Shown: in pieces, positions 35,013 to 48,632 of the stretch
Layout: each line of letters opens with the position of its first letter
Position numbering within the stretch: position 1 is the first letter of the stretch
Source of the DNA: Hyperoplus lanceolatus
Lineage: Eukaryota; Chordata; Actinopteri; Uranoscopiformes; Ammodytidae
Length of the DNA stretch: 64,000 nt
Direction: 5' to 3'
Assembly: GCA_026929865.2 (NCBI GenBank)
Contig: CM049408.1
Location: forward strand, 18,286,501-18,350,500
Translations under genes and position numbers: made by a program
The notes under the pieces: generated by a model
The model's input: only the letters and a program-made list of their open reading frames with translations
What the model was told of the DNA's origin: nothing
The model's database searches: none

Positions 35013-36555
35013 GAGGCTTCACATCCTCATGCAACTATATAAAGAATGTGCCATGGAAAATCGTCTGATGTGGAAGCCCAAAGCAAAGTAATAAAAATAA
35101 GCGCCTAGTGCATCGATGTGCAGACATCAGAATTACTCTTTAAGATATTTCTTTTAATAATAAAAAAAGAAAAAATATATTAAACCATTTAAGATTATTT
35201 TAAGAAATACTCCTTGTGGTTTGGAGAAAAGAAGAAAAGTGCATAAAAGTTATTTATCGATATAATAGTGCATCTGCATGGAAGTCTTTCAGACATATTA
35301 ACCAATTACTTCTTTGCACTTAAAAAATAGAAAAAGCGGTTTCTTGGGGCCTGTGACCGCCCAGGGGGCGATTTTCTAGTTTTATTATGCAGTTCGAGAA
35401 TAAAGTCAACATTTTGAGAATAAAGACGAAATTCAATGTCCGTAAAAAAAAAGTCTACCTTTCAAGATTACATCACTGCCTAAAAAAAAGGCCTTGTGTA
35501 TATGTACTGGTGAAACTGTACTTCAGAATTGGCCTGAGTAACAAAGAAATGATTTCTCTTTTAGCTCATAAAGACAGTATAGTGGTAGGTATTAGGACTT
35601 TGAAGTAGTCTATAGGCTCGATCTTGGGCAGCTCAGCTCCTAGCATAGCTCCTTTTTTTCTTTATCGTGGCCCTAATACTCTTCCTTACTTTCTGTGCTG
35701 AGCAACACATACGTATAAAATGATTATCAATGGTGCACATGAATGTGTAAATAGCACCAAGCCATTTAACATGTCACTGTCACTGCTACATCAATCCATC
35801 TGCAGCCACTTACCCAGTGTACAGTGGCCGCATACTGAGCAAGGTAAGTATGTCCTTCTCTACAGTCACGTCCTCATCCTTCTCTGGGGGAATGGGGCGT
35901 TCCCAGGCCAAATGGCATCTGTAATTCCTCCAATGATTCCCTTGGGTCTTGCCTGGAATACCTCATGATTGCATTACTCACCACCCCCAACCTCATGACT
36001 TGCAGCTGAAGGTCAGTGAAGGAGAAACTGGTTAATCGAGACACATTCTCTTCACCTAACTTCACAAGGACTGTGTGGTACATCACTGCTGATCTGCCTC
36101 GGTAACAATTCAGTATCGCTACTATTGAGTAAGAATTTAACATCAGTTTTTACGTGATAATGATGTTGCTTTGGACATTTTGTAAGAAAACCAGATGCAA
36201 TGAGCTGTAGCTTCAGCTAGAAAGAGACACAATTTAAACACTGCAATGTATTGTATTGTACTGTATTCTTTTTTAAAATGGTTTATTTCCTTATCCCAAA
36301 TAAGTTGTGTGATTTTTTTTTACAGATGTTTGTAAGTTATATCATTATTTCTCACCTTTGTGTCCTTCATAGTCTGCCTCTACTGGCAGGCTACTTAATT
36401 TCCGTTTCCCATCCATCCACCACCAGAGGTCATTTGGACTTCCCTATCCTTTCACAACCTCCTCACCTGCATTTCATTCCCTCATCAGTCACTCACTAAA
36501 TATACTGGTCCGTTGGTTCTGGCATGAGGGGGCAGCATGAAGCTCACTTCAGTTT
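35013..36555. other. Non-coding DNA, nothing recognised
   Basis: No gene-like frame with a motif on either strand. Confidence 0.5.
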
Positions 36556-36564
36556 ACTGCACCA

Positions 36565-37444
36565 TAGTCTCGCAAAGCCAGACCAAACTAAAGCAAGTAG
36601 TATGGTCTGGAAGCACTCTGTTTAGAGCCGTCTATTCGGGTGGGGAAACCGGGGGAAACTGGGCTAGCCTGTTTGTATTTGTTTAAACCAATCACAATCA
36701 TCTAGGGCGGGGCTAACCCCGGGAAGCAGCAGCGGTGTCCTGCAAAATAGTGCCGGGGGGGGACTTATTTTGATGGAACGTCTTCACGTCCAGAGACTGT
36801 CAGAGAAATGGCTAAACCCGCAAACGCCACACAAAAACTATTAAAGACAAAAGGAATATACATAGTGTGTTGCTTTCTAACCAGCATGTCAAGACACCAT
36901 ACACTTTAGCCCCCGAGGAGCTCACGGGATAACTTAACTGGAGTTAACTAGCCACGTAGTGTTATCTCTGGTAACATTATCATCGGTGGTTGAGAGGCAA
37001 GGCTACGGCGGTCGAGTAGAATTTTTAGCATTCGAGAACTTATGTCACCACCTCCTATCGCTGTAGTCAGAGCCGTAGTCCGTCTGTTTACAGGCAGAAC
37101 AGGGTTTTGACGTTGTGAGCGCTACACCAACTGCAGCAAGTAGCCGTAAGAGTTGCTAGGTGATAGTGGAAGCCATTGGAATCTTTCCCCGTCGCTAAAA
37201 CACCGCTGCTTAGTCCCTAATTCACCAAAGAAAGGGAACGGCGGATCTTAATCTAGCTGGTTATAAGGTCCGGTGCTCAATTCAAACCCCCACGCTTCAT
37301 TTTCCAGAGTTTATGAGGGTATTTCTGCCCAGGGGTAGTTGTACAATGAAGTTGGACAGCTAGGCTAGGCTGCGTCCCGGCCCGCCAATATTATTAAGTA
37401 TCGCCACACTTTATTTCTGTCTACAGTAATGTGACTTCTCACAC

Positions 37445-37484
<40 letters not shown>

Positions 37485-37650
37485 CGCTGCACATAAGCAC
37501 ACGGGTTGACTGTGAGCGAATTGTTTCCGAATTTGAGGGGGATCACAATAGGGGAAAGCCAGCAACCGGAAAAGGAGGGGGTTGCGTCAGGGCTGCGTAG
37601 CTTGCCGCCGCAAGCGAATAGACGCTGGCGGAAGTGGTCATGCCAGACTA
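36565..37650 (+). mobile_element. TIR transposon with 9-bp target duplication
   Basis: Left end TAGTCTCGCAAAGCCAGACC, right end inverse GCCAGACTA. The flanking 9-mer ACTGCACCA occurs at 36556-36564 and 37651-37659 (11 bases shared if TA is counted). A 9-bp duplication points to a Mutator-like type, though this is inference. There is no coding frame; GC content is higher than nearby, with a GT array at 37448-37486. Confidence 0.8.
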
Positions 37651-37661
37651 ACTGCACCATA

Positions 37662-38385
37662 ACGATGCAAAAAGGACACTGCAATCAAAAATACAATGAC
37701 ACACAAATGAAGGTTTGAGCTTTTATAAAGGAACCATTCAAGCCTTCCTCCCATGTGGCTCATTTACAACATGTAGGCCTACTGTACAAGGAATCAACTC
37801 TCTGAAATAGATTGACATGAAAATGAAAAGAAGGAGAAATGTTTGAATCAAGTAAGATAGTTATTATAGATACAGTAGGGCTGCTGCAAAGATGCTTTCA
37901 TTGACCATAGAAAGCCATTTAGACAAATCCCTGTTGTATCTTTTTCAGAGGATTTTGCTCCATGCTACTATACTAGAAACATATACAGTATGCTGATTTA
38001 AAAATTCAAGTGAAAGTAATTTTGTCTGCAGTTGCAAATGTATCTGGATTAAATTGACACAGAAGAGCGGTGAAGTAAGGCTGCATAACTCATTTCTCCT
38101 TGGATAGCTGACATCCTTCCTGCTTGGGTATGTTATCAGTTTAATACAGAAATGTACGCATTAAGAGTAGGGAAAAAATGTCTATTATATCAGATGTTAA
38201 AAAACTAAAAGTGATGATGGCAAAGAAATAATCTTTGCTGTTGCTAAAGTTCGATCTGACATGTTTCTGAATCCACCACCTGCAGCGTCTGACACATTTT
38301 TAATAAGACAGTCATTGTTTCCTTCTCTGGATGTCGACTGATCAGCAGTTAATTTCCTGTTGGGTGTGGGGTAACCAGAGCACAG
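37662..38385. other. Non-coding DNA, nothing recognised
   Basis: No supported feature. Confidence 0.5.
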
Positions 38386-38400
38386 ACACACACACACGCA

Positions 38401-38471
<71 letters not shown>

Positions 38472-38472
38472 G

Positions 38473-38550
<78 letters not shown>
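38386..38550 (+). repeat. (CA)n microsatellite
   Basis: About 165 bp of CA with CG interruptions near 38396-38405 and 38467-38477, which suggests two joined pure arrays. Confidence 0.97.
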
Positions 38551-39442
38551 GGTCCACGCATACACCTGTAAACACACAAGATGAGTCTAGTAAAAGCTTT
38601 CAGTGCCACATAAAGAAAACGGTGAAGCAGAGAGGATTTAAGTCATTTCAACATCTCTTGTATGCCAAATTAAATTTTTAAGACAATTACTTTTAGTTTG
38701 AGTTAAACGCCATTTTGCTTTTTTCTTAGAGGTTTGACATTCTGATAATTTGCCAGCGGCACATCTGGCTAAGTACCTTACAGTTTTCTTCGATCGCTAA
38801 AACACAGTGGGCACAACTGTCGCTCAATGTGCAAAACTCTAACTACAGTCTGCACTACCAACAGTCACTGGAGCTGAACAGTTCACTTCACCTGCAAAAT
38901 AGGCTCAGTGCAGCAAACACTATGAACAGTCCTCATTGAGATAACACACACTGTCACTGAGAACATGCTCAGAGTACAAACACTAGCATCAAACCCCAAT
39001 ATACAAATGACAAACGTTTAAAGAGGACCTATGATACTTTTAGACTTTTATGACCTATAAACGTTGTTATAATGATTTATAGTCATGTTTAACCATACTA
39101 GCTTATCAAATAATTACCTACATGCATTTAGACGTATTCCCTGCTTACCGTCTGGGGTGGCTATGCAGAGCACTAAACACTAGGGCAGCCGGTCGAGAAA
39201 TCACGTGTTCAAATCGGTTCAAATTTCCGGGTATCGTGTCGTCACGTTCTCGGATGTTTACATGTATGGTAATGCTGCTCAGGCAAGCTCCGGCCATGCC
39301 CTCACAACGGATGGGGTTTGCAGGAGTGGGGGGGGCGGAGAAGCTCAAAACAGTGTGTGGAGCAGACTGCTGTGCCCGAAAATCTACATGGTTTTTTGTG
39401 ATGTGATTCGAGTCAGGTTTCTCTATAGCAGTTGTTACAGTA

Positions 39443-40519
39443 TACCCAGGGGGCAAAGTGATTTTATGGACATGGAGCGTTGTAAAAGGTTGTTCACCAA
39501 AAATGACATCTAGGACCTTCCACGATCACAACCTGGGTGGACAACCTGGTCAACAAGCTGCTGGAAAGCTACAGCGGGCCGACATAGAGCATATCAGAAC
39601 CACTGTTTAAGCGAATGGGGGTGAATGGGGATGGGCTAATAGGGAATTTTTTTTGAAATTATAGATATCATTATGAAACTTTGCCAGTTGATTACTGACA
39701 GTATTTTCCAAAATGTTTAAATAAATATGAAAAATCATCAATATCTTACTAATGATGCCTACATTTGCATATCTGCAAAGCCCCAAAATCTAGATGTTGG
39801 AAGAAAACAAAGTCAATTTGTTTTTAAATTTTGAAAACAAAACAAGTGTCCAACTGCCTGAAGCCTTTCCTAATCACAGTTCAAATTTGATCAATAACCC
39901 ATAGAAAATGCATTTTTTACACAGTTTTTTCCAAGGGAATGTTTAGCCGTTTCCTAAAATACCAGCTAGAGACTCCAAAAGGACACATTTGGTCCATGGC
40001 ACATGAAATGTAACTGTGTAAAAAATGTATTTTCAATGGGTTATTGATCAAATTTGAACTGTGATTAGGAAAGGCTTCAGGCAGTTAGACACTTGTTTTG
40101 TTTTCAAAATTTAAAAACAAATTGACTCTGCTTTTGTCCAACATCTACATTTTGGGGCTTTGCAGATATGTAAATGTACGCATCATTAGTAAGATATTGA
40201 TGATTTTTCATATTTATTCAAACTTTTTGGAAAATACTGTAATACAAAAAGTTGTTGTTTTAATGTCAGTAATCAACTTGCAAAGTTTCATAATGATATC
40301 TATAAGTTTAAAAAATTCCCTATTAGCCCACCCCCATTCGCTTGAACAGTGGTTCTGATATGCTCTTTGTCGGCCCCCTGTAGCTTTCCAGCAGCTTGTT
40401 GACCAGGTTGTCCACCCAGGTTGGGATCCCTGAAGGTCCTGGATATCATTTCTGGTGAACAACCTTTTACAACGCTCCATGTCTGTTTTTTAAAAAAAAA
40501 GGGGTTTTGCCCCCTAGGT
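39443..40519. mobile_element. Long fold-back element (giant inverted repeat)
   Basis: About 1.08 kb. The left arm (39443 to about 39926) is repeated in reverse at about 40012-40519, leaving a centre of about 85 bp. Edges are ACCCAGGGGGCAAA and the inverse of ACCTAGGGGGCAAA. AGTA flanks it at 39439-39442 and 40520-40523. No protein frame crosses it convincingly. It could be a MITE of unknown superfamily or a palindromic derivative. Transcripts would form a near-complete hairpin. Confidence 0.85.
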
Positions 40520-40534
40520 AGTAACAAGAAATTA

Positions 40535-43033
40535 CAGTTTTTCACAATTGTTTAAACACATTTTTTGGAACATCAGACACAATGTGCACAATCTGTAACT
40601 AATTTACCAACTGCTTAACCAATTCTGCTGAACTCCAAACACATTTCCTGCCTTAGACTCATATTCCCTTTCCAGAACACACATTTTTCACAACATTACA
40701 CACAATTTTCTATATATTGCACACTCTTCCTGAATTATCTCTCTTGGTGATCACACAGAACACACTGCCAATCACATTTCTAAACTCAAAAGGCTTTTAT
40801 GCAGTTAGCTATAGAAGGGTCAGAGATGAACTCCTGTTTGCTGTGATTTACAGTAGACTGCACATTTTGGTACAAATACAGTTTTTGCCGAATACTGTAA
40901 ACACTAAAAGTGACTGCTATGACCACAGCATCACAACCTCTAACTTTTGTAACCATGCTCTAAACCAAAGCTCCAACCCTACAAACACGATAAATGCTTT
41001 GCGCTGTGTTTGAAATTCTCCAACATACTTCTTGAAAAAAAATTAAACTAATTGAAAACCAATCAGTCTAAACCTTAGCACTACAAATAGACCCCTGGGG
41101 CCTCATTTATAAACGTTGCGTACGCCCAGAAGAGGGCGCACGCCAATTTCTAAGCAAATATTGGGATTTATAAAAACCAAACTTGACGGGAGATGTGCGG
41201 TCCTCCACGCAAACTCTGACCCATGCGTACGCACAGAAAGTGGAGAAAGGAGAAACGGCGACTCCGTCGGCACATGTATGAAGTGCGAGAACGAATGTGT
41301 TTGTGTAAAATGAATCCAGATAGGCCTATTATAAGCCATGTAGGTCTATCATATATTGGGAGTTCCTTTGCAAAACGGATGAAGCCATTCTTACAACTAA
41401 TGAACAAATGCCTCCACGGATTATTCCATGGAGTGATACCAACAAAAACAAAACGAATTAGGATCTTACATAGCCTACAAACGGAGATAGGCTATATGAG
41501 TGCAAATAAAAACAAAATAGCGTTCGAATAAGCTCTGCAGTTAGAATAACCTATCTGCATGCTGTGGAATTAATTCTGATAATATTGAGGTGGAATACAG
41601 CCTATTACTTTTACACTGACGCTGTTCTCGATGCCTCAGTCAGGCAGACAGGAGTGCACCTTTTCATACACTAATGATAAGCCTACTGTACATCACATAG
41701 GCTACTGTGATCTTTTTCACGGCTTTTAGTCCGTTTTATCTATGTGTTTTTCTTTGAGTTTAAGCACGTCGCAATTGTGTTTTGAAAGGGACTGTGAAGT
41801 TTATTATTAACCCTCCGCCGCCCGCCACTGCCCCGGGATGAATTCTCCGAATCTGTATCTCATGGGGGGTCTCAGTGTCCCCCGTTCGTGGCACAAACAC
41901 TGTTGTGTGAGGATATGCACTTGTTTGCGTCCACTTTTATGTCGGATCGCTTCTTTTTATTTCGGCCACAGCGTTCACAGAGATCGCCACAGGCTGCACT
42001 CTGACGCCTTTACGCTCACACTGCCACCAAACTATATTTTCCCTGGTCGCCACTTCTCCAACGGGTACTTCGGGGTGACCGCAGTGATCCACACCGTGTG
42101 GAGTCTATTTTTCCATTTCCCTTTCAGTCGGCGATTGCCACTACCGCCTTCATGCACTCAGTACATGATATTAATTTGGGCGTGTCGATGACTATGTATG
42201 GGTAAATATGGGCGGTACGTGAAGCCCGCAAAGTCTGCGCCACATTTAGAGTTGATTGTGATTTAAGGGAAGGGAAACAGGCGTAGGACGTGAGTGCGCA
42301 CTGTTTTATAAATCCGAATATTTTTGTTCGCACGTACATCCTACATTTCTTCCGTACGCCAGCTTCCACGTGAATCCCACGCAAAGCTTTATAAATGAGG
42401 CCCCAGGTGATCATTTCCCTGTTGCTTCTCAAAGGAAGACATTGAGTGTGATGTTGATGAGGCAATGTGGCCAGATGTAAACAGGAGGCGGTATCCATAA
42501 AAGGATTCATAATCCAACCACCCAATTCCTTACAACACTGTTTTTTTATTCTACTGTAATTGTTTCTTAGTTTATGATGACACACTGAATTGCTTGAACT
42601 GCAGTCCTACCTATTCATTGTGTTTATTTGAAATGGCAAAATAAACTATTCTGCATAATGTGTGTTAGCATTTGGCAAAAACCGTAAAGTATTTGTTGTT
42701 ACTATAGGTGAAAGTGTATGAACATGCAAAGGCATAATTCTACTGATAAAGCATTCATATAGTGTTTTGCATTTATACTACAGTTTTTTTCCATTCTGCA
42801 CACCAGTGTTCAATGAGTGCTAGAAATGTCTAGTCATATGATGTGTGTGTTTGTCATTTGAAAAGAAAACACCATTTAGTGAAGAGTTAACACTGTTTTG
42901 AGCGTAAAGTGTGCTTTTGGAAGAGAAGTGAAGGATTTTGCATTTTGTGTTTGAGTTTTGGAATTTGGGTTTAGGGTTTTGAAAAAGTGAGGTAGTCTAT
43001 CAGGAAATGTGTTCAAGCAATTGTGAAAAACTG
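40535..43033 (+). mobile_element. TA-flanked element (copy D), split by a TIR element
   Basis: Ends CAGTTTTTCACAATTGTTTA and the inverse CAATTGTGAAAAACTG, with TA at 40533-40534 and 43034-43035. Ends begin with the same CAGTTTTT as copies A-C but differ after that, so it is a sister family. The relative E2 reads GAAATTAAGACCAG across the target site, confirming the insertion. Without the inner element it is about 1187 bp. No intact transposase. Confidence 0.85.
41095..42406 (+). mobile_element. TIR element of unknown superfamily, innermost of the nest
   Basis: 1312 bp with ends CTGGGGCCTCATTTATAAA and TTTATAAATGAGGCCCCAG (perfect 19-bp inverse). Weaker inverted similarity runs inward for over 100 bp, including ATTTATAAAA phrases near each end. 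No flanking duplication was clear. A truncated copy of its left 345 bp is at 9534-9878. Frames inside (for example 41838-42191) carry no recognised domain. Confidence 0.85.
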
Positions 43034-43899
43034 TAAGACCAGAAAAGTAGTATAATAGGAGATCTTTAATCTTTACAGTTTGAATAATTTGAGTTACTTC
43101 ACATGAATTGCGTTATATTTTCTTTGATGAATGAGTGAAATTCTCTCACATGAAATAGTTTATTTTATAACAAACCATTTTTTTAGATAACAAAAATAAA
43201 TTAAAATCAGAAATTGCTTCAATAGATACATATTATGTATATTTTATTGAAAACATTTCCAAATGTAGTATGTATCTGTGTACATATTCTATAATTGTAA
43301 TACAGAAATCAATTCCTGTAATGTTGTCATTTACTGTTAGGGTGCAACTCTTATGTTTTTTTTTGCTTGAAAATTCATATTACAGGTGCAACTTTAGATC
43401 TTTGCATATTGCGTTGCACCCTCAACCCTGCCTCTCTCAATGAGAGACCATGATGATTCACAACAGGGTCTATCAGTGTACTTACTGTACCCTTACTGTA
43501 TTTCATCCGAAATTACAGCTCAATGTCTTCTAGGTCTTCCTCCACACATCTCACTGCTTCTCTTCTCCCTCCAACAACCTCTCTTCCTATTTTTGAGCTT
43601 TCCCTATACTGTATATACAGAATGTTCACTAACAAGTCTAAAACAAGACACCTTCTTAGTGTTTCAGTTAAAATTGCAATCAGCAGGGTTTGAAATGCAC
43701 TAGGCTGAAATCCATTCTGTTTTGAATGTGTGATTTACAGTTGTGACAGCAGTGTCTTAGCATTTGAACAAAGTGCTCTAAATCCACAGTGTTGTGCAGG
43801 CTGTGGTTAAGCCATGAGATAAGTGTGTAGTGTAGTTAGAGTTTTGCACTTGTTGTTCCAGTTGTGCCCACTGTGGTTTAGCAATCGAAAAAAACTGTA

Positions 43900-46800
43900 A
43901 CACTGCATTCAAACAGGGACGACAGAATAGTACAGGAAAAACAACCTTTATATTGAATTTGTTAACATGTTAACATATTATTTTGAGGTGGTTAGACCTA
44001 GTGCTAATCTAGGTTACACCAGATAAAACAGGCTATATTAACATTTGTTGTGTTATGCATGCTGTTCACAGTCCGTGACGTGAAACAACCAAACCGTGTA
44101 AAGCTACAATAAGCTAAATTGATTTCACAAGTGTTAATATTACATTTTATTTTCCTGTTCCTGCCTGCAGTGGTGCATCTGCAGTCATTCTGCAGTTCTT
44201 CTATTTACCAATTAGGTGAAGAAATACCCCATATATCTGAACCTGAGTGACAAGTTTGAGGCTGTTTTTTTCCCCTATCGGCTGCTCGTAATTACTGTTT
44301 ATATCATATAACAGGAAGTGGAGGTATTAGTCAAACAGCACAAGAGGTCCTTCTAAATGGATAATGTTGTAAAGGATAGCTAAAAGCTGATGATCAAAAC
44401 CATGTTGGCTTGTTGAAAAGGGGGTAAACAACATTACAAAGTTATGACATACGTGGTTGGATTTTAAAAATGAAATTGCTTTTCAGTTGACCTTGATTCA
44501 AGTGCTAGTTTTAGTTGCCCTGAGGTCACACATGCTTTCATTTACAGTACACAGAGGGATGCATTACTTCATGCTTTTGGTTGTTAAATAAAATATAGCT
44601 CAGACAGCAAATTGACCAGGGAGGTTTTATTCTTGGCTTTACAGTAAGTGATACTCTGTTATTGTTACTGTTACTGTTATTGACTGGATCCTACAGTGCT
44701 GCAGTCTGCCCATTACTACAGCAGGTTGCAGGGATCTCACAATAGTATGACTTATGGATGTGAGTTTCTAGATGAATACAGTTGGAATGCCTTTTGGTCA
44801 TCAGTGGAATTTGTGGCCTTAGGTAAGACATATGGTGCAGTTGAGTGTGGCGGATGTTTCTGTATTTTATTAAAATTTCAAGATTGAGTTTTTTAATTTT
44901 ATCACTTGCGTCCATCATCAGAGTATCAGGCTGAAATAGATGCATTTTTACATTTATACAGGGAAGTGGTGTGTAAATGATGTGTCAAGCAAGAATATAA
45001 CATTTTACTTTTTGTCCCTTGTTTCCCATCTGTATTTTAATTCATGGAGTACATGTCCCTGCAGCCGATGTGCTTCATAATAGCATACAAAAGCGCTTTA
45101 TGAGAACATAAGCTCATGCAAAGTTATCCAGTCCAGTTTATTCTGTACACAGCACTAATGTTACCCCTTACCTTCGTGATTTGCTATGTGCTTATATCAA
45201 GTATGACGAGTGCTTGTTGTTTTGAAAGTTGATAAATATTTCATGAAGTCGAATATAGAAAAAAAAGCTGGAGGTGCAGAAAATATGAAAAACCTTTGGA
45301 GCAACAATTTTGCTGCAGTTGCAACCTCTCAATTTCACCACCATTTGTTTTGTCATTCCAGTCTAGATTTTTTTTTTCGTTTGAAAAAAGAAAAAAAGAG
45401 TCCTACTGTATATCACTTGATTTATTCACTTAATCTGCTTGAAACCAGCCAAAAGTGTAAGAAGTAATGAAGAAGCTTGAAACAATGTAAATGATATCTC
45501 GTAGCGTTGATTTTGTTTGCAGTAGGCAGTGATAAACCCTTGATGCCTTAACATATTGGAGCATTTTCCAGTCGAATAGGCAAATATTTCTCTCAGTAGT
45601 AGGAAGAGACCAAAACAGAGCTAAGAGAGGAACAATCATTTTTTTATTACATTGGTCACTTGACTACAAATTAATGATAAAATCTATGGTTAACCACAGT
45701 GTTCTGTGGTAATGTCTTTTTACCCACCACACACCAAGCGAAAACATACTTTTTAGATAATAGTAAGATAATCTATGAGTAAATAAATGAAGCAAAATCA
45801 GAAAATAAATAAATACAATCAACTAAACGTGACGGTTATAAAGATTAAAGAATAAATAAGTAAATGGGCCGGGGACAAGAACAAGTCTCCTAGCAAGCAG
45901 AGGTGGTTTCAATAACTTGTTCAGTGACTTTGGATGTGCAGGGTGTAGAGGGATTCTGAAACCATGAAGTTAAGGAGAGACACATTTTATCATTTAAAAA
46001 AATTGTTGGTAATTTATGCCTCATATTATTTGACTTGCCAACCCTGTGTGATTAGCACATCACTTACCAATTAAATACAATTAGTTTGCATTCTTTATAG
46101 TGGGACCAACACAAAATAGCATGAGGTAATACTGTAGGTGTGGTTTTCACTCAACAAGATTAAACAAAATTAGAACTTTTTATACAGTCAGTTAGGCAGG
46201 GAGGAATGTTGGAGACCCTCCCTCCGCTTCTCTCAAGTGCCATACATTTCAAGCCACTGCCGATTGCTCTGATCACAGCCCACACAACTGGGTGACATAT
46301 CTAGACACACTCATTCAGTGAATCCGTTACAGGCAGTTAAGATCTTCTGTCTTGCATGACAAACTTGCCACAGAAAATAACTTATGCCCAATGCTGACTA
46401 GACAAGACTCCTGCCTCACTCCTGCCATTCAGATGGCTCCATCTACCATCTTTGAATTTTCATGATTACTTGAAGCTGATGTACTATCTATGTACTATTT
46501 AAAACCAAAATGTTTTAACGTCACCAGGACAATCTTTTGCCTTTTGACATTTACATTTGATTGAACTGGCAGATAAGAGGTTTGAACCTGTGCCCTTCCA
46601 TTTATTGGAGTGTTATGAGAGATACCGTTAACATTTTACGTGCAGTCATGAATATAAAAGATGTTACAAAAGGTGTATCGAATGCTTAATATCTTAAGAC
46701 TGTATTTCTATAAAACTCATAACCAAGAAGATAATTAACTTGTAATCACTGCCTTTAAAAAAATTAAATAAACAACATTAGTAGTTGGCCAAGCTAGATG

Positions 46801-47755
46801 TACAGTTGGCTTTAATGCTCATTCTAAAGAAATCCAAAGTTTAAGTGCAAATAATTAGGGACAGTGTGGTACGTACTGAACTTTTTCCACTTATTACATT
46901 TTATAAAGTGTTATTATTGTATTCTCTTTCATAAAATGTGGTATATCAGTTTAGCGTGTTAGCATGTAAACATTGGCTAGGATGCAAAACAGCACTGAAC
47001 ACACTGATTTTGGTTGAAATAACAGAACTTTTACAGGTTTTGCTGGACTTAATGTAAAGGTGTCCTGCTTTTTCTGTTTTATATAATTGTAAATTCAATA
47101 CCTTATGTGTTTGGACCATTGATTGGAAAAAGTGATAAGCATTCACTATCATCTGACGTTTCATTATGTAACAATTGAAAATTGTATACAGCTTAATCAA
47201 TAATGAAAATCATTGTCAGTTGCAGAACTAATGACCATACTCCAGTCCCTCGGGAAAAAGCAGACCCACAAAGAATAGGGTCTTAACAGATCTCCATAAG
47301 TTCTCACACAAACTGTGGTATATAAAAAGACTGGTGTAAATGATAACTCTTGTCCGTTTGGACCAAGGTAGTGTTTCCCTATCCAGCATTGTTTCTCCCT
47401 CTCATGTATGTTCCTTTGTTGAGTTTTCAGCAGCGTATCAGTTGGTGTACGAGCAGAATTCATTTGTCTGCTTGCAGCTCACTCTGTTAAGGATGCGTGT
47501 CGTTAGCCGGGGAAGACAGGGCCTTGTTTCACAGCTGAATAAGCCTCTCAGCATGGGATCTAACCCTTGATTAAAAAGTAAATAGAAAACACCCTGTGGA
47601 AATCTTACCAGTGATGAATAGCTGCATTCAGAAGGAGGTAATGGTTTTTGAGGTGAAGCAGTTCCAGGATGCATGTGAGGGACATGATAAATGTGCTGCA
47701 TGGCCAGCGGAAAACAAGACCCCTAACCATATGTAGTCACGAATACACCAGTGGT
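43900..47755. other. Non-coding DNA, nothing recognised
   Basis: About 3.9 kb of AT-rich sequence without a supported gene, RNA or repeat. Confidence 0.5.
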
Positions 47756-48193
47756 GTTTTCTCCCGGAGGCCAAGGGAAGCCAGGCTTCTCTGTTTTTTA
47801 GGCTGTAGTTGTCATCCAATAAAAACATTTATATTAACAGTTTCTGTAATTATTTGGTGCTGTGCTGCGGTCATTTCTTCCCCATTTTTCTCCTCTCATT
47901 GAGCATTTCACAATGCGCGAAACAGCGCCCCTTTAAAGATATACTGAAGACGCGGCGAAACACGACACTGCACACTGTATGTCCGCGAGGAAGCCAGCCC
48001 GAGCTGGCATCCCTTAGTGAAAAAAAGAAAGAAGGATTGACCAATCAGGTGAGGCTATTGTCTTGACACTGCCCTCCTGTGATTGGTCAGGAGGGTGTCA
48101 TGAGGGTGCCAAGGGAAGCCACTCGGCCCTTGGCTTCACACCAATCAAATCAAAGCATCATTATCAACGTCACTGAAATTTAACAACAATAAC
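47756..48193 (+). other. Possible hAT-like element, 5' part
   Basis: GGCCAAGGGAAGCCA at about 47769 and GCCAAGGGAAGCCAC at 48108 with the mirrored GGCCCTTGGCTTC. Fish hAT ends with this kind of phrase are recalled. The link with the transposase relic at 48633 is by position only. Confidence 0.35.
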
Positions 48194-48580
<387 letters not shown>

Positions 48581-48632
48581 AATAGCGGGAGATTAGCATG
48601 TTTGCATTGTTATCATATTAGCAAGAACAGTT

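Larger units (their letters stand above)
39022..43065 (+). mobile_element. TTAA-flanked TIR element (copy E1), split by two insertions
   Basis: Ends AGAGGACCTATGATACTTTT and the inverse of AGATCTCCTATTATACTACT, with TTAA at 39018-39021 and 43066-43069. An uninterrupted relative lies at 50855-51388, which shows what is inserted: the fold-back block 39443-40519 and the TA element 40535-43033. TTAA duplication occurs in piggyBac and Kolobok types. It is non-autonomous; no transposase was seen. Confidence 0.85.
38781..43897 (-). mobile_element. Tc1/mariner-type element (copy C), host of four nested insertions
   Basis: The left end CAGTTTTCTTCGATCGCTAA follows TA (38779-38780) and the right end mirrors it before TA (43898-43899). 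It is the same family as copies A and B but inverted: left 38781-39021 matches the right end of A, and 43070-43897 matches the left part of A. The join across the inserted block (CAAACGTTTAA then TCTTTACAGTTTG) equals continuous sequence in A and B. Net length is about 1070 bp. A transposase helix-turn-helix relic lies at 43465-43411. Confidence 0.85.

Noticed and set aside
38386..38550. CRISPR-like array
   Set aside because: Simple CA repeat with no spacers; eukaryotic context.
42124..42585. 153-codon minus-strand frame
   Set aside because: It spans the end of one transposon and part of another, so it cannot be an ancestral gene.
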